Assembly: GCA_023229175.1 (NCBI GenBank)
Contig: JALNZV010000040.1
Location: forward strand, 1-15,644
DNA length: 15,644 nt
From: Tissierellaceae bacterium
GTDB taxonomy: Bacteria > Bacillota > Clostridia > Tissierellales > Tissierellaceae
Reading direction: 5' to 3'
Numbering within the stretch: position 1 is the stretch's first letter; each line of letters begins with the position of its first letter. Positions 7,376-15,556 of this stretch are shown in pieces. The translations under genes and the position numbers were made by a program. The notes beneath the pieces are model-generated. The model searched no databases. It had not been told where the DNA came from and saw nothing but the letters and a program-made list of their open reading frames with translations.

Positions 7376-8513
7376 TTAAAGTCACCACCCCTAATATAGG
7401 CAGCTCCTGTCTTTCAGCTGTTTCTACTAAATTTAAGTCATTAGGCAAACTATTGATTGTTATTTCAGTTACATTGGAAACCCCTGCAACATTTAATATT
7501 GCTGCATTTATTCTGGATATATAAACCCCAAGAATATATTGATTGAAATCATTTGCTGTGCCCCATGCTTTCCTAAGCTCTAATATATAGGCTTCCAACG
7601 CTTCCTTAATTGGTTGCTCTACTTGAGCTTTTGTATAGCCTGACATTAACAATATATTTGCTGCAATATTTATGGTTAGTTCTTCGGGAGTTGTAATAGT
7701 TACGACATGCCCAATAGGAACTAATCCTAATCCAGTTCCTTGAGGGGTTGGGTCTAACTGTTCCTGAATAATATTTATAAAATCATTAGTTATAATATTA
7801 AAAGAAGCATCGATTACACTGCATTTAACTGTTCCTCCACCATCCCAAACCGGATATATTTGAACCTCTCCCACACCTTCTATATTTTTTAAAGTTTCAA
7901 CATATTGAGCAATATTTCCACCAAACGGTTTATCCTTTAAGGCTAAGAAATATCTTGCTCTTAAATCATCATCTGTTTCTATATCTCTTGCTGGAACAAT
8001 TAAATCTGTTATTACCGCTGAACTTAATCCTTGAATGTAACTTATGGGCATTATATTGCCTACATAGGCATTTCCAGCTGTTCCAATGGTTTCACAAGTC
8101 AATTGATAATTTCCTGGGACAATTTGACCTTCTACTTCATAAGGAGCTGTAACTATATAGTTTAAACTTTCTCTATCAGTGATTGTAGAAAATCTACTAC
8201 CTATCTCTATTGCTAAAGGAGTTCCACTTTCTGTTTCGAAGACCCCTTTCTTAATAGCTGCAGTAGCCTCAAACCTCTTTATTCCTTGCTCTGCTACCCT
8301 TAAATCTAAATATTGTCCATTTGCAGTTTCTGCGAAAGTATCCTGCAATAATCTTCTTAATCTCATATAGTATTCAGATAATTCATAACAAGCTGGAGCT
8401 AAGGCATCGTATATAATGCTACCTTCTCTTTTATCTATGGTATTAGGAACTCTTGATAATGCGGATTCTATTAAATATTCAAAGGTATATTGTTCTAAAT
8501 AATCTCCAATCAT
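7368..8513 (-). CDS. xkdT: Baseplate J-like protein
   Basis: 381 residues, typical length for the Baseplate_J/XkdT family. The N-terminal region (NTIDKREGSIIYDALAPACYELSEYY) and the GTAGNAYVGNIMPISYIQGL, DDDLRARYFLAL and NIAQYVETLKNIEGVGEVQIYP segments are family hallmarks. It is the wedge protein of contractile baseplates, joining the central hub to the periphery. It starts in an ATGA overlap with the DUF2634 gene, with GGAGGTG about 10 bases upstream, so the two are translationally coupled. No truncation is seen. Confidence 0.92.
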   Translation of the reverse strand: MIGDYLEQYTFEYLIESALSRVPNTIDKREGSIIYDALAPACYELSEYYMRLRRLLQDTFAETANGQYLDLRVAEQGIKRFEATAAIKKGVFETESGTPLAIEIGSRFSTITDRESLNYIVTAPYEVEGQIVPGNYQLTCETIGTAGNAYVGNIMPISYIQGLSSAVITDLIVPARDIETDDDLRARYFLALKDKPFGGNIAQYVETLKNIEGVGEVQIYPVWDGGGTVKCSVIDASFNIITNDFINIIQEQLDPTPQGTGLGLVPIGHVVTITTPEELTINIAANILLMSGYTKAQVEQPIKEALEAYILELRKAWGTANDFNQYILGVYISRINAAILNVAGVSNVTEITINSLPNDLNLVETAERQELPILGVVTLNV

Positions 8514-8914
8514 AATATATTCACCTCCGTACTAATATTTGTTGCACCTATTACGGTATTGACCCTAAATGAAGCTGTCATTCTATCTATTTCAGTTTGC
8601 TCAGTTGTAAAATCTGTAATACTTAATATTCTATCATCAGCAAGAAGAGCTTCAGTTATAGTTCTTTCTAAATCTGATACAATAAAATCATATTCCTTAC
8701 CAATTAGTCTATCTAACTCCGTCCCATATTGTGAACTGTATATTACATAGGCATAACGCTCGGTATAAAGAATTTTCATAACTAATTGCATAACAGCTTC
8801 TTCATTATTTATCTTACCACTAATCCTCTTTCTTTCAAAGTCTAATTTATAGGTCAATGAGGGTTGACTGACTACCTCTAAATTAGTTAAATCTACTTGT
8901 TGTTCAGGTATCAT
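8510..8914 (-). CDS. xkdS: DUF2634 (XkdS-like) baseplate protein
   Basis: 134 residues. The segment AVMQLVMKILYTERYAYVIY, followed by YGTELDRLIGKEYDFIVSDL and later RILSITDF, is typical of the DUF2634/XkdS family, equivalent in position and size to the gpW/gp25-like baseplate wedge component. It overlaps the upstream DUF2577 gene (ATGA) and the downstream J-like gene (ATGA). A GGAGGG site lies 7 bases before the ATG. The function is assigned from family and gene order rather than visible catalytic residues. Confidence 0.87.
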   Translation of the reverse strand: MIPEQQVDLTNLEVVSQPSLTYKLDFERKRISGKINNEEAVMQLVMKILYTERYAYVIYSSQYGTELDRLIGKEYDFIVSDLERTITEALLADDRILSITDFTTEQTEIDRMTASFRVNTVIGATNISTEVNIL

Positions 8915-9372
8915 TTAATTCCCTCCTCTTTTTCAAGTACATAAAACATCTGTCCTTGATTCACTCTTAACACTCTTACCTTATCTCCAACAATTAATCC
9001 TGGCCATAATAAGATATCAGGCAAGGCTGATCTAGTATTCATTTGAGGTATTACGTGAGTATGTGTATGCTCTCCAGCCGGTTGAGTATTATGTTGAGGT
9101 ATAACATGTAGATGGGTATTATCTTCTCTTTGTGGTATCTTGATTATTGTTTCCTTTACCAACGCCGATAAGATTAAGAATTTTTCATCAACCTCGAATC
9201 GATTATCAATCTTTATTTTAAGAGGAGAAACTGAAGTTACTACTCCAAATAATAAATCGGTGGATTCGCTTACCGGAGCTTTTCCAACATTTCGCATTAT
9301 CTTTAATAATTTATTTCCTGCCATTATATACTCACCTGCATCTCGCATAATTTTTAATAATTTTCCTGCCAT
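8911..9372 (-). CDS. xkdR: DUF2577 (XkdR-like) tail protein with His-rich repeat
   Basis: 153 residues if the first ATG (overlapping the previous stop as TAATG) is used, or 137 if translation starts at M17. The C-terminal PGLIVGDKVRVLRVNQGQMFYVLEK matches DUF2577, a small baseplate protein next to the hub. Two oddities stand out. The ribosome-binding and start region is tandemly duplicated (MAGKLLKIMRDAG at 1-13 and MAGNKLLKIMRNVG at 17-30). Residues 86-96 and 103-113 are an 11-residue repeat, THLHVIPQHNT and THTHVIPQMNT, putting H87, H89, H102, H104 and H106 close together. HxH motifs bind iron at the tip of known tail spikes, so a spike-tip role is possible, but this is inference. Confidence 0.82.
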   Translation of the reverse strand: MAGKLLKIMRDAGEYIMAGNKLLKIMRNVGKAPVSESTDLLFGVVTSVSPLKIKIDNRFEVDEKFLILSALVKETIIKIPQREDNTHLHVIPQHNTQPAGEHTHTHVIPQMNTRSALPDILLWPGLIVGDKVRVLRVNQGQMFYVLEKEEGIK

Positions 9373-9390
9373 TATAATATACTTACCTGC
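9289..9390 (-). repeat. 51-bp tandem duplication covering an RBS and start codon
   Basis: Two adjacent 51-base units (9340-9390 and 9289-9339 on the minus strand) each begin GCAGGT(A/G)AGTATAT, run through ATGGCAGGAAA and end ATGCGA(G/A)AT. They differ by compensating 3-base gaps and a few substitutions, so the frame is kept. The duplication gives the DUF2577 gene two possible starts 48 bases apart, both with the same upstream sequence. Confidence 0.85.
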
Positions 9391-10352
9391 ACTTCCAATT
9401 GCATTGTATGCAAATCATTTTGAAATATATGAGAGCATGTAGTAACCATGAAATATTGATTAATGGTTACTCCTTCTTTCTGCAAAGCACTAATTCCAAG
9501 GACTATACCACTACCAGCTGCTACCCTTAGGTCTCCAAGACAATCTAATTTTAATTTCTTAGTTACTCTATTCTTTAACTTTAGAATCATTTCAGCTCTT
9601 GCTTGAATCTGGGCGACATTTGCATTTTCATCCATCTTTTCAAAATATTGTAATAATCCCCATTGCTTAATGGTAGAGCTATCTTTGACTATATAAATTT
9701 CTCTTTTCTTTGTTTCTTTGTTTTCCTTAATCAATTTAACTTGGTTATAGGTATCATCATCTACGGAGCTTTCATAGTCAAAATCTATTAGTAAGCTTTC
9801 ATCTCCAATGAATAAATCTGTTTTTAATGAGTTAATACTAACGAATTGAAGTTTACCAAAGTTATCTCTTATCATATACCAGTTTCCGGTATTAATTAAA
9901 GTTTCATCAATTCCAAATTGTATAATTTCAAACAATGTCTTATTATCATTAACTCTTGGCGAAACTATATAAGAACTTGCATCTTTTACTTCAGAGGATA
10001 ATTTAAAATCATTACATAGCTTTGTAAATATCTGAGAAGCTGTAAGATTTGATAATACATAAGTATCTTTATTTTTTAAGTAACGCATCTGGTCATAAGC
10101 GGTTATTGGAATCTTTTCATCTTTCTTTTTTCCTCGCTTAAATATATATCCAAAGAAAACTTCTTTACCATCAACTTTAAAAGAAATAGGTGAGCCTTCG
10201 CTTATAATCAATTTGGTATCATCAATATAGTTAAAAGTTAACTTTCCAGGCTGATTGGTTAAGGTAGTCTCCCATACAACATTAGTAATCAATTCACTAA
10301 TATCATAAGTCTCACCACTCTTACTATCTTGTACAATCGCTTCTATATTCAT
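9372..10352 (-). CDS. xkdQ: XkdQ-like baseplate hub protein (gpD-like)
   Basis: 326 residues, near the usual length of XkdQ. The N-terminal region (ISELITNVVWETTLTNQPGKLTFNY, then GKEVFFGYIFKRGKKKDEKI) and the following YDQMRYLKNKDTYVLSNLTA and LTASQIFTKLC segments are characteristic of the phage late control D/hub family. It forms the central hub under the tail tube. The gene follows the XkdP-like gene by a 13-base gap with AAAGGCGAG as ribosome binding site, and its stop overlaps the next start (TAATG). There is no peptidase or lysozyme domain in this copy. Confidence 0.88.
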   Translation of the reverse strand: MNIEAIVQDSKSGETYDISELITNVVWETTLTNQPGKLTFNYIDDTKLIISEGSPISFKVDGKEVFFGYIFKRGKKKDEKIPITAYDQMRYLKNKDTYVLSNLTASQIFTKLCNDFKLSSEVKDASSYIVSPRVNDNKTLFEIIQFGIDETLINTGNWYMIRDNFGKLQFVSINSLKTDLFIGDESLLIDFDYESSVDDDTYNQVKLIKENKETKKREIYIVKDSSTIKQWGLLQYFEKMDENANVAQIQARAEMILKLKNRVTKKLKLDCLGDLRVAAGSGIVLGISALQKEGVTINQYFMVTTCSHIFQNDLHTMQLEVQVSIL

Positions 10353-10365
10353 TAACTCGCCTTTT

Positions 10366-11064
10366 CTATTTATGTTTTATCTGATTTTCTGCTACCCAAC
10401 CACTATATCCACCACCAGGGGTTATAATATGATATCTGTACTTACGATTTTTATCTGCTATTATATGACTAATTTTTCCGGTATGATTCTTAAATGTCCC
10501 ATGAGGATTAGCCCCATAACTCGAATACCAATAGTTTCCATTAGCTATAACGGTATCTCCGATAGCAAACCTAGTTTTTGGTCTTTCAGTTGCTGGAGCA
10601 GTTACTTTTGTAGGCTCTGATATTGTAGCAGGTGAGGTAATCTTCACGACCTTCGAAGAGAATGATCTGTATTCCTTTATGGATAAACTATAATGAATAT
10701 CATCATCTCCTGCTTTTAAGCCATATTCTAAATCCTCTATTGCTGCCAACATATTAATTTTAGTACCACTAACTATGAATCTAAATGGTTTCTTTTCTGC
10801 TTTAATGTTTTCAAAGAAGTCTATATAATATTGAGGCTTTTCAAACTTTCCTTTTGTTAACACATAAGGTGCATCTTTATCGGTTGGAAGAAAGCATTTT
10901 ATCGCAAAAGCTTCCAGTTTCTTTTCCCTCAATAAATTTATCTGTCCAAGTTTTACAATTTCCTCTGTTTTATTATTCCCGGAGGAAGCTATCATAATTT
11001 CCTCCGGGTTAACTGGAAGTTGAACAACTTGATTATTAAATTCAAAGAAAAATCTAATTGCCAT
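10366..11064 (-). CDS. XkdP-like tail protein with C-terminal SH3-like domain
   Basis: 232 residues. The N-terminal ~140 residues (VVQLPVNPEEIMIASSGNN, then LEAFAIKCFLP and a phenylalanine-rich FRFIVSGTKINML) match the XkdP-type family that lies between tape measure and hub. PBSX XkdP ends in a LysM peptidoglycan-binding domain. Here a Pro/Thr linker (~143-164) leads instead to a 65-residue SH3-like module (FAIGDTVIANGNYWYSSYG ... WVAENQIKHK), a type common at the ends of cell-wall-binding enzymes. The role inferred is baseplate assembly with cell-wall contact. Start overlaps the tape measure stop (TAATG). Confidence 0.8.
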   Translation of the reverse strand: MAIRFFFEFNNQVVQLPVNPEEIMIASSGNNKTEEIVKLGQINLLREKKLEAFAIKCFLPTDKDAPYVLTKGKFEKPQYYIDFFENIKAEKKPFRFIVSGTKINMLAAIEDLEYGLKAGDDDIHYSLSIKEYRSFSSKVVKITSPATISEPTKVTAPATERPKTRFAIGDTVIANGNYWYSSYGANPHGTFKNHTGKISHIIADKNRKYRYHIITPGGGYSGWVAENQIKHK

Positions 11065-13118
11065 TATGCTCCCTCCCCTACCAATACACTTGCATATGCT
11101 TCTTCAACCATATCCTCAATAACCGCAAGTATCTTGTTTACATCTGCAGTTTCTCTTACATCTCCAAACTCTACGGTCATTTCAGGTCTTAGGGTTGTGT
11201 ATTTATTAACAAATTCTGTTGCAGCTACATCTTTTAACAATTTAATGTCTTCATCTGTAATGCTAACAGCATCTTTAATCTTATCTAAAATACCGCCCCT
11301 AATCATAGGATTACCAGCCGCTTTTATCATATCATTATAAGCCGCATCATTAGCACTTGCATCATACTCTGGTATTTCTACACCTGCCGCCTTTTTAGCT
11401 GCATCACTTTTTCCTTTTTTATATAAATTCTCTAAGTTTTTAGTAGCTGCAGCAAGTTCATCGTTCATAGCACCAAATGTTACTTGCCTTTCTGCGGCTC
11501 GTGCTTCCATTTCATTTCTCGATGCTTGTAAATTGGCTTCCCTAGATTGTCTTGCTACTTCTTCAGCTGCTCCAGCTTCGGCTGCAAAGGTTACTTGACT
11601 AATTGCATCAATGCTAACTCCTGGTATTTTATTTAATGCTCCAACGAACTTATTGATTAAACCGATAGATTCGTTAATCATATCTTGTAGAGCATTTAGA
11701 ACATCAACTCTCATTGTTTCCACATAGTTAGCTATCGCCACTCCTGCATATTGCCAAGCCATTACTAAGTTGTCTACTAAGTCTAATATCAAATGTATAG
11801 ATGTGAAGAAGGCTGCTTTCAATCCTACTAATGCCACTACAATAGATGCTTTCGCAATCTCCCAAGCATTCTGTAATCCTCCAACACTCTGAGTCCATTT
11901 GTAGGTAACGGCAACAACAATTCCAATTAACGATATAATCCAAGTTAAGGGATTAGTTAATAATGTTACGAAGAATGCTTTAGCAGCTCCTGTGGCTACC
12001 CAAGTAGCTGTCGCACTATATAGCATAGCCGCTTCATAAGCTGCGAATGCTGTCACAATTCCCCAAATTATTGGAGCGATTATTTCCCAGTTGCTTTCAA
12101 TCCATTTAGATATAACCATTACATAGTCAAGCACAATTCCTAGATAATCAAGTAAACTGATTATTGCATTTTTAATGCCGTCTACTACTGCTAAGAATTG
12201 CTTGCTAGATAACATCTTTAATATCTTCTCATGCAGTCCACCTTCCTGTAAGAACTTTCCTTTAGCGAATGTCTTTATGTTATTCATCCAGTCCACGAAG
12301 GTATCAGGCATATTCTCAAACTTCGCATCAATAGTTGCTCCAGCTTCGAGTAAAGCATTTGTAAAATCAGTACCGGCAACCTTTCCATCCTGAACTAAAG
12401 TATTCAACTCTGCTCTTGTTACTCCTAAATTCTTAGCAACCACATCTGCTAAATATACCGAGTTAGATGCTACTATTTTCCAGTCTTCCCATCTAAGTTT
12501 TCCAGTTGCCAAGGATTGCTGCAGGTTATACATCACTGATTGAGCTGCTGCTCCTTTTGTTCCTCCTAAAGTTAAGGATTTGTTCATAAGCTCTGCCATT
12601 CTAATTGATGCTTCAGTGCTCATACCAAACTCACTCATAGCAGCTTTCATTTGTACAGCAGATTCTAAAGTATCTTCATATGCAGAACGAGTACCCATTG
12701 CACTTCTGGTTATCTTGTTCTGTATATCGTAAAGGTCTTCTCCTTCTCCAAGCATTCCGCTTAATCTGGATTGCTTGTCTGTCATCTCTGAAACATTGGT
12801 TAACTGATTAGCAATTGCTCCAACAACCTGTTTAGTTAATTCTAAAGCTTGGTTAGCGGCCGTTATTCCATTTCTCCACTTATCGAACCCAGAACCTCCT
12901 CTATCTACTTCTGGAGGTATTTCATCAAGATTATTATTAAATTGGTCAAGAGCTTCAGAGGCCGCATTGATATCTTGTTGAGCTTTTCTAAAAGCACTAT
13001 TACTAACATGGTCAACTCCTGCCATAGCATCTACAGTTGACTGCAAAGATTTAATGATTGTTCTTAATACTGGAGTCATTCTATCTTTCGTTATAATTGT
13101 ATTACTTACTGTTGCCAT
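11064..13118 (-). CDS. Tail tape measure protein
   Basis: 684 residues, the longest gene of the window, in the position always taken by the tape measure (after the chaperone frames, before XkdP). Residues ~100-290 fit the tape measure N-terminal domain family (LSGMLGEGEDLYDIQNKI, GGTKGAAAQSVMYNLQQSL, GKLRWEDWKIVASNSVYLAD). Hydrophobic segments follow at about 313-340, 344-372 and 380-406, as expected for the part that enters the host membrane. An alanine/glutamate-rich region predicted to be coiled follows. The rule of about 1.5 angstrom per residue would give a tail near 100 nm. The start overlaps the chaperone extension stop (TAATG), and GGAGGT lies 11 bases upstream. Confidence 0.93.
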   Translation of the reverse strand: MATVSNTIITKDRMTPVLRTIIKSLQSTVDAMAGVDHVSNSAFRKAQQDINAASEALDQFNNNLDEIPPEVDRGGSGFDKWRNGITAANQALELTKQVVGAIANQLTNVSEMTDKQSRLSGMLGEGEDLYDIQNKITRSAMGTRSAYEDTLESAVQMKAAMSEFGMSTEASIRMAELMNKSLTLGGTKGAAAQSVMYNLQQSLATGKLRWEDWKIVASNSVYLADVVAKNLGVTRAELNTLVQDGKVAGTDFTNALLEAGATIDAKFENMPDTFVDWMNNIKTFAKGKFLQEGGLHEKILKMLSSKQFLAVVDGIKNAIISLLDYLGIVLDYVMVISKWIESNWEIIAPIIWGIVTAFAAYEAAMLYSATATWVATGAAKAFFVTLLTNPLTWIISLIGIVVAVTYKWTQSVGGLQNAWEIAKASIVVALVGLKAAFFTSIHLILDLVDNLVMAWQYAGVAIANYVETMRVDVLNALQDMINESIGLINKFVGALNKIPGVSIDAISQVTFAAEAGAAEEVARQSREANLQASRNEMEARAAERQVTFGAMNDELAAATKNLENLYKKGKSDAAKKAAGVEIPEYDASANDAAYNDMIKAAGNPMIRGGILDKIKDAVSITDEDIKLLKDVAATEFVNKYTTLRPEMTVEFGDVRETADVNKILAVIEDMVEEAYASVLVGEGA

Positions 13119-13324
13119 TAGCGTCTGCGACCTCCTTTCCTTCTTAATTTAGAATTTTGTTTCTTTTCTTCCGCTAATCTTTCATCAATCATAGCTATAA
13201 CTAACGCTTTCTCTTTACGAGGAAGGGCGACGAAACCTACATTATCGCCTGAATATGGCCATTTGTGAAACTTGTTTAATGCATAATAGGCGTACCAAGT
13301 TTCGCCGTCACCTTCCTTTAAGAG
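13118..13324 (-). CDS. Tail assembly chaperone, frameshifted extension (T part)
   Basis: This frame has no convincing start of its own. It becomes continuous with the preceding chaperone gene if ribosomes slip -1 on the heptamer at 13324-13330. The 68 codons begin LLKEGDGETWYAYYALNKF and end with a very basic tail KLRRKGGRRR. Size, position and context fit the T half of the G/GT chaperone pair that in lambda and many contractile-tail phages loads the tape measure. The full fusion would be 199 residues. The stop overlaps the tape measure start (TAATG), so the extension is probably coupled to tape measure translation. Confidence 0.82.
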   Translation of the reverse strand, partial: LLKEGDGETWYAYYALNKFHKWPYSGDNVGFVALPRKEKALVIAMIDERLAEEKKQNSKLRRKGGRRR

Positions 13325-13716
13325 TTTTTTGCTTCCTCTACCTCATCTTCGAATTCTTTATCAAATCCAGATAAAGAGGAAATCTGTTGAGCAAGTTCTG
13401 AAATCTCTCCTGCAAGTAAGCTCTTATATAAGAACTGTTCCGGAGTTTGACATCCTGCTTTCTTAATACTTTCCGCATCCCTGAAGTTAGGTTCGATTGT
13501 ATGATTCAAAACAACAAGCTCATTAAACACCTTGCTATCAAACTCTACTTTTTTCTTGCCTCCAATTTTAGTAGATAACTTCTGATACAAGGAGAATTCC
13601 GGGCCTGTCATTCCCTTAATCTTGAAAGGAAACTTTGCAAGTCTTGGGGAAACAACTACTTTAGCTGTTAAGTTATCCACCGGGTTTTCTATTAAGAACT
13701 GTAACAATGCACTCAT
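13318..13716 (-). CDS. xkdN: Tail assembly chaperone (XkdN-like, G part)
   Basis: 132 residues when terminated in frame (ends EEVEEAKNS). It lies between the tail tube and tape measure genes, and matches the XkdN/phage tail assembly chaperone family in size and in the segment FPFKIKGMTGPEFSLYQKLS with a later QTPEQFLYKSLLAGEI. AGGAGG precedes the ATG. The product binds the tape measure during tail assembly and is not part of the finished particle (family knowledge). Its last codons contain the slippery heptamer that allows a minority of ribosomes to make the 199-residue fusion. Confidence 0.87.
   Translation of the reverse strand: MSALLQFLIENPVDNLTAKVVVSPRLAKFPFKIKGMTGPEFSLYQKLSTKIGGKKKVEFDSKVFNELVVLNHTIEPNFRDAESIKKAGCQTPEQFLYKSLLAGEISELAQQISSLSGFDKEFEDEVEEAKNS
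13324..13330 (-). promoter_or_regulatory. -1 ribosomal frameshift heptamer A AAA AAC
   Basis: The sequence GCA AAA AAC in the zero frame gives a canonical X XXY YYZ slippery site four codons from the end of the chaperone gene (Ala129-Lys130-Asn131). A -1 slip moves into CTC TTA AAG GAA..., which is open for 68 codons to the tape measure start. The site, frame and neighbours all agree with the conserved tail chaperone frameshift. I did not work out a downstream stimulatory structure. Confidence 0.85.
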
Positions 13717-13730
13717 TTATATTCCTCCTC

Positions 13731-14189
13731 TTATACTCTCGGATTGCCAAAGCTATCAAGGATATCGAAACCATCAAAAGTGAAATCAATATCATCGTCT
13801 AAAACATCGGCTTCCGTATCCAATTTAGCTAATACTGTACTATCTATATTACAATTATACAATACCATCATCTGCTGACCAACACTAGATGTTGGGTCAT
13901 GATTAACTATTGTAATATCGAAGTAGGTGTCTTTACCAGTCTTCGCATACTTCAATGCCATGTGTCTAAATATGGATGTTACATAATAGATTGTCATTGA
14001 ACCAGTGCCTGACCAGCCAGTTCCCTTATGCTGAGTACCTCTTTTTCCAAGAGTTCTTACTTCAGTTTTAATCTTTTCAAAAGTAGCTTCCAAGTTCTTT
14101 ATATAAAACATATCTTGCACGCTTCCATCTATGATGGCCGTTGCTTTACCTTCTTGACCACTGATTGTATCACCAGCATGTAAAAACAT
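13731..14189 (-). CDS. xkdM: Tail tube protein (XkdM-like)
   Basis: 152 residues, the usual size of XkdM-type tube proteins. Typical features are the early SGQEGKATAIIDGSVQDMFY, then LEATFEKIKTEVRTLGKRG, and the GTGSMTIYYVTSIFRHMALK stretch. It polymerises into the inner tube of the contractile tail around the tape measure. It is preceded by GAGGAGG and sits directly after the sheath gene, the normal sheath-tube order. Residues near the end (ADVLDDDIDFTFDGFDIL) are acidic, as in the family. Confidence 0.92.
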   Translation of the reverse strand: MFLHAGDTISGQEGKATAIIDGSVQDMFYIKNLEATFEKIKTEVRTLGKRGTQHKGTGWSGTGSMTIYYVTSIFRHMALKYAKTGKDTYFDITIVNHDPTSSVGQQMMVLYNCNIDSTVLAKLDTEADVLDDDIDFTFDGFDILDSFGNPRV

Positions 14190-14207
14190 ATATTATTCCT
14201 CCTCTTA

Positions 14208-15536
14208 TTAACCAACCATTACGGTCATGTATAATTTTTCCATTGAATCAACAGGTTGAGTAGCTAAGTCAACAACAACCGCATCAATGGCTTCTCCAGC
14301 ATATACCTGAATATCTGTAGTACTATCAAAATTTTGAATTGCTGAAATATCTTGAAGCATATTTAGGTAGGCAATAACATCGGCTTTGAAAACGTTTCTT
14401 CCATCATCGTTGTTATCCACTTTACCAATATAACTTCTTTCAAACAGTAGTGCTATGGAGTTATTAATTTCATCAAGTGTTCTAATAACGCGGTTCTTAC
14501 TGAAAGTATATCCTTTATCAGGAGTAAATGTATGCAATGTGTTGATATCCTGCTCAATAACAACTACACCATCTTGTCTTGTTGAAAGAACCATCTTACC
14601 AGCTTTAAGAGCTTCTTCAATTTCTTCATCTCCATAAGGGGTTACACCTTCGGGATAAACGATTGAAACTGCTTCATTAATTGCATGATAAGTATTAGAA
14701 GCATTTACATCTGAGCCAGCGGTTAAACCGGCTACATAAGCTACAAAGGTAGTGGGGCTAACTGTTTCAGTGGTTGTTTTATAACCCTGGTTTACAGTTA
14801 TAATTCCTTCGTAATCCGCATCCGCATCATATAAAACAGCCTGAACCTTCCTACCAAGATTTTCTCTCATATTAGTAATGAAAGTAATGATATTGGAGTT
14901 TACAGCTGGAACATCTTGAGGAATACCCATTGTATTCCATTTGTACGCCTTTATTTTATTCAAGTAGGTAGAATAGGTTACTTCATTAACCGTTCCATTC
15001 TCTCCACCTGCTAATGTAACTCCAGCATTTGCAACCACGTCTCCGGTTCCACTGAATACTACATAATCATTAGGAACCAATTCAGCAACGGTTTTAACCG
15101 TCTGCCTATTTCTTTCAATATCTCTAAATAAGGTAATGACATCAAAGTTTTCTCCATTTGCTACGACACGTACTGCAATCTCATTACCTACAATACCTGC
15201 ATACTTAGCAGTAGCCGTAAGAGGTGTTAAAGCCGCACTTGCTTTTGTTCCCCCGGTATCAAGACGATAAATTATTGCTTTATAAGCATTCTTCAACGCC
15301 TCTCTAAAGATTTGACTCTGTTCCTCAAAAGCAGTATATCCAATCTTAGGTAAGCTCTTACCATCAATTAAGTCAGTACTTAGTAATTCTGTTACTTCAT
15401 CTCCCCAGCTCATAGCTACAGGCATTGTAACTACTCCACGAATACCAAGACTGGATAATGGTTTGGCTACGCCTTTGAAATTGATATAAGCTCCAGGTCT
15501 TGTTTTATTTTGTAACTTAAAAGTTCCACCAGCCAT
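14208..15536 (-). CDS. xkdK: Contractile tail sheath protein (XkdK-like)
   Basis: 442 residues, typical for XkdK sheath proteins. The start (MAGGTFKLQNKTRPGAYINF, then LGIRGVVTMPVAMSWG) and the segments GIVGNEIAVRV, YKWNTMGIP and the C-terminal ALLFERSYIGKVDNNDDGRN fit the phage tail sheath family. It forms the outer contractile tube and proves that the particle is of the contractile (myovirus-like or R-type tailocin) kind. A strong AAAGGAGG lies about 10 bases upstream of the ATG. No truncation is seen. Confidence 0.95.
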   Translation of the reverse strand: MAGGTFKLQNKTRPGAYINFKGVAKPLSSLGIRGVVTMPVAMSWGDEVTELLSTDLIDGKSLPKIGYTAFEEQSQIFREALKNAYKAIIYRLDTGGTKASAALTPLTATAKYAGIVGNEIAVRVVANGENFDVITLFRDIERNRQTVKTVAELVPNDYVVFSGTGDVVANAGVTLAGGENGTVNEVTYSTYLNKIKAYKWNTMGIPQDVPAVNSNIITFITNMRENLGRKVQAVLYDADADYEGIITVNQGYKTTTETVSPTTFVAYVAGLTAGSDVNASNTYHAINEAVSIVYPEGVTPYGDEEIEEALKAGKMVLSTRQDGVVVIEQDINTLHTFTPDKGYTFSKNRVIRTLDEINNSIALLFERSYIGKVDNNDDGRNVFKADVIAYLNMLQDISAIQNFDSTTDIQVYAGEAIDAVVVDLATQPVDSMEKLYMTVMVG

Positions 15537-15556
15537 ATTTTTCTTTCCTCCTTTAA

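Noticed and set aside
9140..11340. Plus-strand frames at 9140-9442, 10372-10620 and 11020-11340.
   Set aside because: Antisense to strong tail genes with clear family matches; no start signals.
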